NCBI GenBank assembly: GCA_011065225.1 | Contig: JAAKFC010000050.1 | Span: 1-8,979, forward strand | Length of the DNA stretch: 8,979 nt | Reading direction: 5' to 3' | From: Chlamydiota bacterium | Lineage (GTDB): Bacteria; Chlamydiota; Chlamydiia; Chlamydiales; Rhabdochlamydiaceae | Shown: positions 1 to 5,853 of the stretch, piece by piece | Layout: each line of letters begins with the position of its first letter | Numbering within the stretch: the stretch's first letter is position 1 | Program-made: the position numbers and the translations under genes | Notes under the pieces: generated by a model | The model's input: the letters and a program-made list of their open reading frames with translations, nothing else | Databases searched by the model: none | What the model was told of the DNA's origin: nothing

Positions 1-38
1 ATCAACAGCTTCAGGCAATCTTTCGAATCTTTTTCTTC

Positions 39-60
39 GCAGATATCTGAAGATATCTGC
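39..60. repeat. 22-bp near-continuous palindrome downstream of rmlA
   Basis: Two perfect 10-base arms, GCAGATATCT (39-48) and AGATATCTGC (51-60), are separated by GA. The same bases can be read as a direct repeat of AGATATCTG. The palindrome lies in the 144-nt gene-free stretch downstream of rmlA. Neither strand has a T-run directly after the stem, so it is not a standard intrinsic terminator. It could be a protein-binding site or part of a dispersed repeat; nothing here decides between these. Confidence 0.6.
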
Positions 61-77
61 TTCAAAAAAAGCTTCAA

Positions 78-130
78 AATCTCACCTAAATCTGTCGCGG
101 TAAATCAAAGATCAGGTAGCAGTGGAGATT
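78..130. repeat. Imperfect interrupted stem-loop in rmlA downstream region
   Basis: Paired blocks are nested around a loop near 94-108: AATCTC (78-83) with GAGATT (125-130), ACCT (84-87) with AGGT (114-117), and ATCT (90-93) with AGAT (109-112), with a bulge on the right arm. On the minus strand this would be the 3' untranslated region of rmlA, beginning about 15 nt after the stop. It may be a structured mRNA end or an intergenic repeat. The remaining bases of 1-144 show no gene that I can support. Confidence 0.35.
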
Positions 131-144
131 GAAAAATCTTTTTT

Positions 145-1044
145 TCAGATGCTTTTCGGCCGAAGAGCTGGTGAATGAGTTATTCCAGTGGTTCCTAGAA
201 GATAATTACTATATTCTGATGGGGCAAGGTTATAGGCAAGTCTCTCGAGTTGCTCTTCATCTATGAAACCCATTTGGTGGGCTATTTCTTCGACACAACC
301 AATTTTAATGCCTTGCCGCTCTTGGATGGTCTGCACATAGTTAGCTGCTTTTTGCATGGCATCAGGTGTGCCTGTATCGAGCCAGGCAAAGCCCCTCTCA
401 AAAAGATGGCAGTTAAGGGCGCTCTTCTTTAAATAGGCAACATTGACATCGGTGATCTCATATTCTCCACGCGCAGAGGGCGTAAGCTCTTTTGCAATCT
501 CAATAACATCCGCATCATAGAAATAGAGTCCGGTAACGGCATAACGCGAGGGCGGATCAACAGGCTTTTCGATGATATCAACAACCTTTTGCTCCTCATC
601 AAAAGCAAGAACTCCATACCGCTGGGGATCCTGCACTTCATAGCCAAAAATCATTGCCCCTTGATGCAATTGTTTGGCCCTTTGGAGAATGGAAGAGAGA
701 TTATGCCCATAAAAAATATTATCTCCGAGGATGAGGGCAACAGGCTCAAATCCGATAAATTTTTCAGCAATGCAAAAGCTATCGGCTATCCCTACAGGCT
801 GTTTTTGTACATCGTATTGAATAGAAATCCCCCATTGGCTCCCATCTCCTAAGAGCTTTTGGAAGCGCTCTTGATCTTCTGGCGTTGTGATGAGGAGAAT
901 GTCTCGAATCTCGGCCATCATCAGAATCGACAAGGGATAATAAATCATCGGCTTGTCATAAATCGGTAAGAGCTGTTTACAAGTGGCTTTCGTGATGGGA
1001 TAGAGGCGAGAGCCTCTTCCCCCAGCCAAAATAATTCCCTTCAT
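145..1044 (-). CDS. rmlA: Glucose-1-phosphate thymidylyltransferase (RmlA/RfbA)
   Basis: Makes dTDP-glucose from dTTP and glucose-1-phosphate, the first step of dTDP-L-rhamnose synthesis, in the cytoplasm. The 299-aa product starts MKGIILAGG and carries the nucleotide-binding loop GGRGSRLYP (residues 8-16), Lys23 and PIYDKPMIYYPL (27-38), LGDNIFYG (106-113), EKP (159-161), GEYEITDVN (193-201) and WLDTGT (221-226). These are the RmlA signature blocks, and the length fits the family (about 290 aa) with a short C-terminal tail. The ATG at 1044 is chosen because the open frame upstream to 1089 encodes LQHFRGL, which is the decayed end of an hpt copy and not RmlA. The Shine-Dalgarno signal is weak (GAGGACTCAGAG region) and lies in that hpt remnant. 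No other rhamnose genes are in the window; they may continue to the left. Confidence 0.95.
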   Translation of the reverse strand: MKGIILAGGRGSRLYPITKATCKQLLPIYDKPMIYYPLSILMMAEIRDILLITTPEDQERFQKLLGDGSQWGISIQYDVQKQPVGIADSFCIAEKFIGFEPVALILGDNIFYGHNLSSILQRAKQLHQGAMIFGYEVQDPQRYGVLAFDEEQKVVDIIEKPVDPPSRYAVTGLYFYDADVIEIAKELTPSARGEYEITDVNVAYLKKSALNCHLFERGFAWLDTGTPDAMQKAANYVQTIQERQGIKIGCVEEIAHQMGFIDEEQLERLAYNLAPSEYSNYLLGTTGITHSPALRPKSI

Positions 1045-1127
1045 TTTTCTATTTGCTCTGAGTCCTCGAAAGTGTTGTAATTTAGGCATAGCCTACGACA
1101 AAGTGGTCTTCGATGTCAAAGCAAACT
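1045..1127 (-). pseudogene. Decayed second copy of the hpt 3' end
   Basis: The minus strand from 1127 reads VCFDIEDHFVVGYA and then a stop. The parallel stretch of the IS-split hpt reads VCFDIGDHFVIGYG. At the DNA level 1088-1127 matches 1887-1926 at 37 of 40 bases. Further along, after deletions of about 1 and 4 bases, the frame resumes as HFRGLRANRK, matching HFRGLKEI of hpt, up to the rmlA ATG. It is a homologous hpt tail of about 27 codons with two frameshifts. It begins 6 bases after the hicB stop. It could be the original chromosomal hpt end left behind when hicAB and another hpt end arrived, or the residue of a tandem duplication. Confidence 0.8.
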
Positions 1128-1133
1128 TACAAC

Positions 1134-1565
1134 CTAAATTACTCTTAAAATACTTATGAGATTGGGATTTACCGCTTGCATCAATTTTTCATATTGATCT
1201 AATGAGATTCTTATTCTTCCTTTTTCATACTGTGCATAGGCATTTGGAGATTTTGAACCTAAACGACGAGCTGCTTCTCTTATCGTTGACCCACTTTTTT
1301 CTCGTTGTCTTCGCAAAGAAAGCGCAAGAAGAAGTTTGTTATCATTTGAAGTAATCCCAAAAGAATCTTTTTTGTAATCGAATAATATAACATCAAATCC
1401 CTTTTTCATTTCTGATTCAAAATAACATTCAATGAGCCCAATGGCGGCATCTCTTATCATTTCTAATGCATTTTTTCTAGATTTTCCTTGCGTCATTAGA
1501 TTTAAAGAAGCCACTTCTACAAGCCAGAATTTACCATCTTTCCAAACTTTTCCTTCAAATTCCAT
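1134..1565 (-). CDS. hicB: HicB-family antitoxin with C-terminal helix-turn-helix
   Basis: The 143-aa protein is encoded 10 nt downstream of hicA, the usual HicA-HicB order. Residues 1 to about 65 (WLVEVASLNLMTQGKSRKNALEMI and on) look like the partial RNase H-like HicB fold that binds and neutralises HicA. Residues about 78-140 (LALSLRRQREKSG.TIREAARRLG.. AYAQYEKGR) resemble an XRE-type DNA-binding domain, so the protein probably also represses its own operon. The start ATG has AAGG about 8 nt upstream. The stop lies 6 nt from the decayed hpt tail, leaving no room for a separate terminator. Family assignment is from fold-level motifs and context. No truncation is visible. Confidence 0.85.
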   Translation of the reverse strand: MEFEGKVWKDGKFWLVEVASLNLMTQGKSRKNALEMIRDAAIGLIECYFESEMKKGFDVILFDYKKDSFGITSNDNKLLLALSLRRQREKSGSTIREAARRLGSKSPNAYAQYEKGRIRISLDQYEKLMQAVNPNLISILRVI

Positions 1566-1575
1566 AATTTATACC

Positions 1576-1761
1576 TTATTTCTTAGGAGGATTTTCTTTT
1601 GCTATTTTTAATATTTTTCTTGCCAAAATTTCTTTAATTTCATTATGTCTTGGGATGGCTTCATGTATTTCCCCATTTGTCCAGTAATCGTGATTTCCTC
1701 CATGTCTTTTGAGTTGCCATCCAAATTTCTTTAGCCGCTTCTCAAGATCTCTCTTTTTCAT
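1576..1761 (-). CDS. hicA: HicA-family mRNA interferase toxin
   Basis: The 61-aa basic protein (KKRDLEKRLKKFGW.LKRHGGNHDYW) fits the small HicA/YcfA-like double-stranded-RNA-binding fold, which inhibits translation by cutting mRNA. The conserved catalytic histidine of the family corresponds to His24 in HGGNHDYW. The C-terminal helix is IKEILARKILKIAKE. The ATG at 1761 has a strong Shine-Dalgarno AAGGA (plus coordinates 1769-1773) 7 nt upstream. A near-consensus promoter lies just before it. With hicB it forms a complete, apparently intact type II toxin-antitoxin module inserted between hpt and rmlA. Confidence 0.87.
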   Translation of the reverse strand: MKKRDLEKRLKKFGWQLKRHGGNHDYWTNGEIHEAIPRHNEIKEILARKILKIAKENPPKK

Positions 1762-1775
1762 AGAGGCGTCCTTTT

Positions 1776-1805
1776 ATTGTACATCTATTTATATACAAAG
1801 GTCAA
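1776..1805 (-). promoter_or_regulatory. hicAB promoter with overlapping operator-like inverted repeat
   Basis: On the minus strand a -35 box TTGACC (1805-1800) is followed by an 18-nt spacer and a -10 box TACAAT (1781-1776), 14 nt before the hicA ATG. Inside the spacer and overlapping the -10 box is an inverted repeat, TTGTATAT and ATGTACAA (7 of 8 pairs), with a 6-nt centre at 1777-1798. A dyad placed there would block RNA polymerase, which fits autorepression by the helix-turn-helix domain of HicB. The boxes are seen directly; the regulator assignment is inferred. Confidence 0.7.
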
Positions 1806-1829
1806 GACAGGTTTATTAATCACATATAC

Positions 1830-2048
1830 TCAAGGATTTATGCAAATTTCTTTGAGCCCCCGGAAGTGTTCCTTATAGTCTAGGCCATAGCCTATGACAA
1901 AGTGGTCTCCAATGTCAAAGCAAACTCGATCGGGAAGAATATTTCCTACGTGATCGACTTTTTTTCGAAGTAAAACAAGGGTTTGAAGGGATTTCGGTTG
2001 TTTGGTTTCAATCACATGAAAGGCAGTGCTAAGTGTTTTTCCCGTATC
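1830..2048 (-). pseudogene. hpt: hpt 3' part, split off by the IS605-type insertion
   Basis: Encodes the C-terminal 72 residues of hypoxanthine phosphoribosyltransferase and the stop. From 2048 it reads DTGKTLSTAFHVIETKQPKS, then LVLLRKK, then CFDIGDHFVIGYGLDYKEHF. This is the second half of the PRPP-binding loop plus the conserved C-terminal HPRT block (human counterpart FVVGYALDYNEYF). It has no start of its own: GTG, ATT or ATG-like codons occur downstream but would miss the active-site loop. Joined to 3744-4055 it gives an uninterrupted frame of 176 codons plus stop, the normal family length. Its coding sequence shows no other damage, suggesting a recent insertion or a population that still excises the element. 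Confidence 0.93.
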
Positions 2049-2200
2049 TTGAACCTCTCTCGCCTAAAGGCGAGAGATTCCTGCTTCAACGCTCCCTCCA
2101 ACGAGGGCAGCTCCACAGGCTTTTATGACCGACATTCCGGCGGCCTTTAGAACGATGGCACTGTTGTAATCACGGTCGCTCTTCATCCCGCAATTTTGAC
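2029..2200 (-). ncRNA. Predicted TnpB omega-RNA (reRNA) with hpt-derived guide
   Basis: In IS200/IS605 elements the TnpB guide RNA comes from the 3' end of tnpB and the right end, with the guide taken from the flank just outside the element. Here the scaffold would be about 2200-2049 and would include the 2057-2076 hairpin. The guide would start at 2048 with GATACGGGAAAAACACTTAG, which is hpt coding sequence. The outer limits are approximate; only the right-end hairpin and the position of the junction are seen directly. Confidence 0.5.
2057..2076. repeat. Right-end (RE) hairpin of the IS element
   Basis: The minus strand CTCTCGCCTTTAGGCGAGAG forms a perfect 8-bp stem with loop TTTA, 4 nt from the TCAA end. 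The tnpB stop TAG uses the loop and first stem base. GAAT sits directly 5' of the stem. This is the structure TnpA would recognise as single-stranded DNA, and it would also be the terminal stem of the TnpB guide RNA scaffold. Confidence 0.85.
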
Positions 2201-3251
2201 AATCATACTCGCGTACAAATAGTGGCATCTTTTGTCGACTTCCACAGTTGGCGCAGATTTGACTACTTGCAAAGTATTTGCCTGCCTCTATGAGGTGTTT
2301 TCCTCTTTCTTCTGCTTTGTATTTTAAACAATGCAGAAAGGATCTCCAGCCTACATCTGCTATGGCCCTAGAAAGGCTTTTGGGGCTTTTTTTTAGTAGA
2401 CTCGAGATATCCAAGCTCTCAATACAAAAAATGTCGTGGGTTTTGATCATTTTTGTTGAGAGTTGTTGAACAAAATCATTTCTTAGGTTTTTAATCCGTG
2501 CATGGAGTTTTGATAGCCTGATTCTTGCTTTTAATCTATTTTGACTTTTTTTATTTTTTTTAGAAAGTTGTCTTGAAAGATAGCGCAAATGATTGAGGTG
2601 TTTTTTTAAAAATCTGGGGTTTTCTATGATTTTTTGATGATTCTGTTTTCCAGATGCTGTGACTCCAAAATGCTTTAATCCTACATCGATTCCAATTGCT
2701 TTGTTCTCGTCGATTGGCGCAGGTTTAGGGGGTGTTTTTTTTCGCTCACAGGAAAAGCTGATGTGCCAATCTGAGCCTTCTTGGGTGATGGTTGTCTCTT
2801 TGAGGGTTCCTTGGATTTCTCTGGATTTGCGAAATTTTACCCATCCTATTTTTGGTAAGAAAACCTGCGATCCCTCTATGGTAACGCCTTGTGGATAGCG
2901 GAAGCTTTCTCTGATACCTTTCTTCTTAAATTTAGGAAAACCTGGCTTCTCCTCTTTTTTTACTCTTCTAAAAAAGTTCTGAAAAGCTCGGTCTAAATCT
3001 TTGAGGCCTTGTTGAAGGACCTGGCTGTGGATTTCTTTAAACCAGCTGGTTTTGGGTTCTTGTTTTAGGGTTGTGAGTTCTTTATTTTGATCGAAATATG
3101 TAGGGCTTTTGCCTGTGGTCTCAAATGCTTTTTGTCGTTGATCTAGCCCTAGGTTAAAAATAAAACGGCGTGCTCCAGCAAAGCGAGAGAATGTTTTCCT
3201 CTGAAAACTGGTTGGTTTGAGCTTGAATTTAAACGCTCTTTTGATCAACAT
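2064..3251 (-). CDS. tnpB: TnpB, RNA-guided DNA endonuclease of IS605 type
   Basis: The 395-aa protein has an N-terminal helix-turn-helix/OrfB_IS605-like part (FKFKLKPTSFQ..), a central region, and a split RuvC nuclease: Asp189 in GIDVGLKHFGV, Glu278 in CIESLDI, and Asp361 in SDRDYNSA. A zinc finger (Cys333, Cys336, Cys351, Cys354) lies between RuvC-II and III. All catalytic positions are present and the length is typical. TnpB cuts DNA next to a short TAM using a guide RNA from the element's right end, and so helps keep the element after excision. It is transcribed in the same direction as the acc-hpt operon, so readthrough could supply mRNA and guide RNA. The ATG at 3251 lies 23 nt from the divergent tnpA start. 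Confidence 0.94.
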   Translation of the reverse strand: MLIKRAFKFKLKPTSFQRKTFSRFAGARRFIFNLGLDQRQKAFETTGKSPTYFDQNKELTTLKQEPKTSWFKEIHSQVLQQGLKDLDRAFQNFFRRVKKEEKPGFPKFKKKGIRESFRYPQGVTIEGSQVFLPKIGWVKFRKSREIQGTLKETTITQEGSDWHISFSCERKKTPPKPAPIDENKAIGIDVGLKHFGVTASGKQNHQKIIENPRFLKKHLNHLRYLSRQLSKKNKKSQNRLKARIRLSKLHARIKNLRNDFVQQLSTKMIKTHDIFCIESLDISSLLKKSPKSLSRAIADVGWRSFLHCLKYKAEERGKHLIEAGKYFASSQICANCGSRQKMPLFVREYDCQNCGMKSDRDYNSAIVLKAAGMSVIKACGAALVGGSVEAGISRL

Positions 3252-3274
3252 CTTTTCAATTTTAAAGTTGGCCT

Positions 3275-3691
3275 ATGTTGAAGTCAAATGATTTGAGAAG
3301 AGGTAGGACTTGTGTCTTTGTTCTCCATGTCCATTTGGTCTTTGTAACCAAGTATAGAAGACGGGTGTTTACAAAACCCGTTCTCTCTGATTTAAGAGAG
3401 ATCTTTCAAAGTGTCTGCAACGATTTTGGTGCTACTTTGGTAGAGTGCGAAGGAGAAAAAGATCATGTACATTTACTTGTGAATTATCCCCCTAAAATCT
3501 CCATCACCAAATTAGTAAATTCTTTAAAAGGAGTATCTTCAAGGATGATTCGGAGAAAGAATTATCCTTCAATCATGAAGCACCTTTGGGGAGGTGCTTT
3601 ATGGTCGCCAAGCTACTTTTCTGGGTCTTGTGGAGGCGCTCCTATTTCAATTGTAAGGCAATATATTGAACAGCAAAATGCGCCTAATTAG
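3275..3691 (+). CDS. tnpA: TnpA, Y1 HUH single-strand transposase (IS200/IS605 family)
   Basis: The 138-aa protein has the family layout: HVHLVFVTKYRRRVF (residues 18-32), the HUH metal-binding motif His64-Val-His66 in GEKDHVHLLVNYPP, and the nucleophile Tyr130 in SIVRQYIEQQ. It excises and inserts the element as single-stranded DNA by recognising the end hairpins. Length is within the usual 130-155 aa and no frameshift is seen, so it is probably active. It is divergent from tnpB and antisense to hpt. The stop codon falls in a 16-bp palindrome. Confidence 0.94.
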   Translation: MLKSNDLRRGRTCVFVLHVHLVFVTKYRRRVFTKPVLSDLREIFQSVCNDFGATLVECEGEKDHVHLLVNYPPKISITKLVNSLKGVSSRMIRRKNYPSIMKHLWGGALWSPSYFSGSCGGAPISIVRQYIEQQNAPN

Positions 3692-3695
3692 GCGC
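3680..3695. repeat. Perfect 16-bp palindrome at tnpA stop
   Basis: GCGCCTAATTAGGCGC is fully self-complementary, contains the tnpA TAG stop, and is followed by a further GCGCC. It lies 11 nt inside the left-end hairpin. It may slow or end tnpA transcription, or add structure to the left end; no T-run follows it. Confidence 0.5.
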
Positions 3696-3706
3696 GCGCC
3701 TTACAT

Positions 3707-3726
3707 CACGGCCCTAAAGGACCGTG
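3707..3726. repeat. Left-end (LE) hairpin of the IS element
   Basis: The minus strand CACGGTCCTTTAGGGCCGTG forms an 8-bp stem with one mismatch and a TTTA loop identical to that of the right end, 17 nt inside the left cleavage point. An A-rich stretch (GAAAAA) directly 5' of the stem is a candidate guide for the TTTAT target. The loop supplies the TAG that ends the truncated hpt frame. Confidence 0.8.
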
Positions 3727-4055
3727 TTTTTCGGCGCTTGGGGATAAATGTCATCAACGAGAAGAATATCTTTTCCTTCGAGATCTAATTTTTCAAAACC
3801 AGAAAGGTTTAATTCCCCTGGCTTTGTTCCACGCATTCCATAACTGGCAGCGGAAACAAATTCCAGCTGAAAAGGAAATTCCAAATGGCGGATGAGATCA
3901 GCTACAAAACAGATGGCCCCTTTTAAAATGGTCACAATGATGAGTTCTCTATCCTTGAATTGGATATTGAGATCAGTAGCTACACTTACCACTTTCTTCG
4001 CGATTTCTTCTTCAGAAATCAGAATTTTTATTTTTCTTCCGGAAGGAATGTGCAC
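3714..4055 (-). pseudogene. hpt: hpt 5' part (HPRT N-terminal half), interrupted
   Basis: Encodes the first 104 residues of hypoxanthine phosphoribosyltransferase: ILISEEEIAKKV, VTILKGAICFVADLIRHL (HPRT core), SAASYGMRGT (flexible loop) and ILLVDDIY, the start of the PRPP-binding loop. At 3743 it enters the IS and adds only PQAPKNTVL before a stop in the left-end hairpin, so the active site is broken and the product should be inactive. The start is a GTG at 4055, giving a 28-nt overlap with accC; no in-frame ATG exists before the conserved ISEEEI block. Intact, it would salvage hypoxanthine/guanine with PRPP. Loss may be tolerable if the host supplies nucleotides. Confidence 0.92.
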
Positions 4056-5395
4056 CCATCGAGAATGCGCTGATCGATGTAATTGATGGTATAGTCATTG
4101 TTAAGGAAGTTTTCATCCTCAAACATATAAAGATGAAAAGGAATAGTCGTCTTCACACCACCCACGTGAAATTCCCTTAGCGCCCTTTGTGCAATGCGAA
4201 TGGCCTCGCTGCGATCTTTGCCATGCACGATCAACTTGGCGATCATTGAGTCATAATGAGGTGGAATTTTGTAACCTGCATAGCAAGCAGTATCTATACG
4301 AACATGAGGGCCACCAGGTGGAATGAAATACTCTAAAGTTCCAGGTGATGGCGCAAAATTCTTGGCTGGGTCTTCTGCATTGATGCGGCATTGGATCACA
4401 TGTCCATTGAAGGAAATATCGCGTTGTTTGAAGGGAAGTTTTTCGCCATTTGCAATACGAATCTGCGTGCGGATGAGATCGATTCCCGTAAGTTCTTCGG
4501 TGATTGTATGCTCAACTTGGATGCGCGTATTCACTTCCATGAAGTAGAAATTCTTCTTTGCATCGAGAAGAAATTCTACAGTCCCCACAGAATAGTATTT
4601 GGCAGCTTTTACAATGCTCACTGCTGCTTCACCAATCTTTTTTCGCATAGCAGAATTCAAGATAGGACTGGGGGTTTCTTCAATGAGTTTTTGCCGGCGG
4701 CGCTGGATAGTACAATCCCTCTCTCCAAGATAAACATAGTTTCCATGTTTATCACCAATCACCTGAATTTCAATATGGCGAGGATTGATGATCATTTTCT
4801 CGAGATAGATGTCGGGATTGCCAAAATTCACTTCGGCTTCTGTGCGCGCAGCGCCGAATTGGCGGACAAATTCGTCTGGGTCATGCGCAATGCGGATTCC
4901 CTTCCCTCCACCGCCAGCTGATGCTTTGATGAAGATGGGATAGCCGAGTTTTTCCGCAATTTCCAGTCCTTTCTTAGCATCCTCGACAATACCATCAGAG
5001 CCAAGGATCACGGGACATTTCACACTTTTTGCGATGACTTTTGCTTCGGATTTATTGCCCAAAAGAACAATCGTCTCATGAGAGGGACCGATGAAATTTA
5101 TGCCACAGCTGTCGCAAATAGATGCAAAATTGGCATTTTCGCTCAAAAATCCAAATCCGGGGTGAATGGCATCAGCACCGGAAATCTCACAGGCTGCAAG
5201 AATATTGGAAATTTTCAAATAGGATTTTGCCGATGGAGCATCTCCAATGCAAATGGCCTCATCGGCATGAAGGACGTGCAAAGCTTCTGCATCCGCTTTG
5301 GAATAAATGGCAACTGTCTCGATCCCCATATCGTGACAAGCCCGAATGATGCGAACAGCAATTTCTCCACGATTTGCAATGAGAACTTTATTCAT
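4028..5395 (-). CDS. accC: Acetyl-CoA carboxylase, biotin carboxylase subunit
   Basis: Carboxylates biotin on AccB using ATP and bicarbonate, the first half-reaction of malonyl-CoA synthesis for fatty acids. The 455-aa protein is full length. It has the N-terminal Rossmann-like domain (KVLIANRGEIAVRIIRA), ATP-grasp glycine loop KASAGGGGKGIRIA (157-170), Lys158, QRRRQKLIEE (231-240), Glu274, Glu287, MEVNTRIQVEH (286-296) with Arg291 and Glu295, and the C-terminal biotin-carboxylase domain (CRINAEDP.. PHYDSMIAKLIV). The usual VEHPVTE reads VEHTITE here. Its ATG overlaps the accB stop by 4 nt (ATGA), and its end overlaps the hpt start. Confidence 0.97.
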   Translation of the reverse strand: MNKVLIANRGEIAVRIIRACHDMGIETVAIYSKADAEALHVLHADEAICIGDAPSAKSYLKISNILAACEISGADAIHPGFGFLSENANFASICDSCGINFIGPSHETIVLLGNKSEAKVIAKSVKCPVILGSDGIVEDAKKGLEIAEKLGYPIFIKASAGGGGKGIRIAHDPDEFVRQFGAARTEAEVNFGNPDIYLEKMIINPRHIEIQVIGDKHGNYVYLGERDCTIQRRRQKLIEETPSPILNSAMRKKIGEAAVSIVKAAKYYSVGTVEFLLDAKKNFYFMEVNTRIQVEHTITEELTGIDLIRTQIRIANGEKLPFKQRDISFNGHVIQCRINAEDPAKNFAPSPGTLEYFIPPGGPHVRIDTACYAGYKIPPHYDSMIAKLIVHGKDRSEAIRIAQRALREFHVGGVKTTIPFHLYMFEDENFLNNDYTINYIDQRILDGCTFLPEEK

Positions 5396-5847
5396 AACAT
5401 CCTATAAAGATGCGTTCCAAATTCGACAGGATCAGCATTGCTTACTAGGATTTCTGCAATTTTTCCCTTCCTACCCGCTTTGACCTCATTCATCACTTTC
5501 ATTGCTTCAATGATGCAGACTACGGTTTCCTCATCCACTTCATCCCCTACTTTTACATATGCGGGATCATCAGGAGAAGAAGAAGAATAAAAGATGCCGA
5601 CCATTGGTGATGAAACAAAATCGCCCTCTTTTGTTGCTTCCATTTTCTCTTCTTCAGGTGGATGGCGATGCGGAGGAGCCGATGGAGCAAAATGATGGGG
5701 CAGTTCATGGCGCGACGGTGTTGGATGAGGATGTTCTAACTCGCGTTCCAATTCAATTTCAAACCCTTTCTCTTCCTTGATCCGCATTTTTCTCAGGCCC
5801 GCCTTTTCCATTATGGCAATCAATTCTTTGATTTGCTTTAAATCCAT
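5392..5847 (-). CDS. accB: Biotin carboxyl carrier protein of acetyl-CoA carboxylase
   Basis: The 151-aa protein has an N-terminal helix (MDLKQIKELIAIMEKAG), a His/Pro-rich flexible linker (about residues 39-64) and a C-terminal biotinyl domain from SPMVGIFY (80-87). The biotin attachment motif is EAMKVMNEV, with Lys117 as the modified residue. It carries carboxybiotin between AccC and the carboxyltransferase. The ATG is 6 nt after the efp stop, and AGGG in the efp end serves as ribosome binding site. Length and domain order match bacterial AccB. The histidine-rich linker (PHHFAPSAPPHRH) is more marked than the usual Ala/Pro linker. Confidence 0.96.
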   Translation of the reverse strand: MDLKQIKELIAIMEKAGLRKMRIKEEKGFEIELERELEHPHPTPSRHELPHHFAPSAPPHRHPPEEEKMEATKEGDFVSSPMVGIFYSSSSPDDPAYVKVGDEVDEETVVCIIEAMKVMNEVKAGRKGKIAEILVSNADPVEFGTHLYRML

Positions 5848-5853
5848 GGTTAT

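Larger units (their letters stand above)
2049..3743 (-). mobile_element. Complete IS605/IS608-type insertion sequence (1,695 bp) in hpt
   Basis: Ends were set by rejoining the interrupted hpt frame: the left end follows minus-strand ..GACATTTAT (to 3744), and the right end finishes ..GGTTCAA (2052-2049 is TCAA) before GATACGGG. No target duplication or base loss is seen, as expected for single-strand peel-and-paste transposition. The element holds divergent tnpA and tnpB and a subterminal hairpin at each end with the same TTTA loop. The right-end pair, GAAT just 5' of the hairpin (2080-2077) and TCAA at the cleavage point, equals the guide and cleavage tetranucleotides I recall for IS608. The left flank TTTAT is the presumed target. 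Both proteins look intact, so it may be autonomous. Confidence 0.93.

Noticed and set aside
1045..1089. N-terminal extension of RmlA
   Set aside because: Encodes the hpt-like HFRGL tail, not RmlA sequence; true start is the ATG at 1044.
3680..3726. Intrinsic terminator for tnpA
   Set aside because: Stable palindromes are present but no T-run follows; better explained as left-end structure.
2041..3750. Target-site duplication around the IS
   Set aside because: None present; the flanks rejoin exactly, as expected for HUH single-strand transposition.
4391..4921. Plus-strand open frame of 176 codons
   Set aside because: Fully antisense to accC, no recognisable motif, and explained by codon bias of the real gene.
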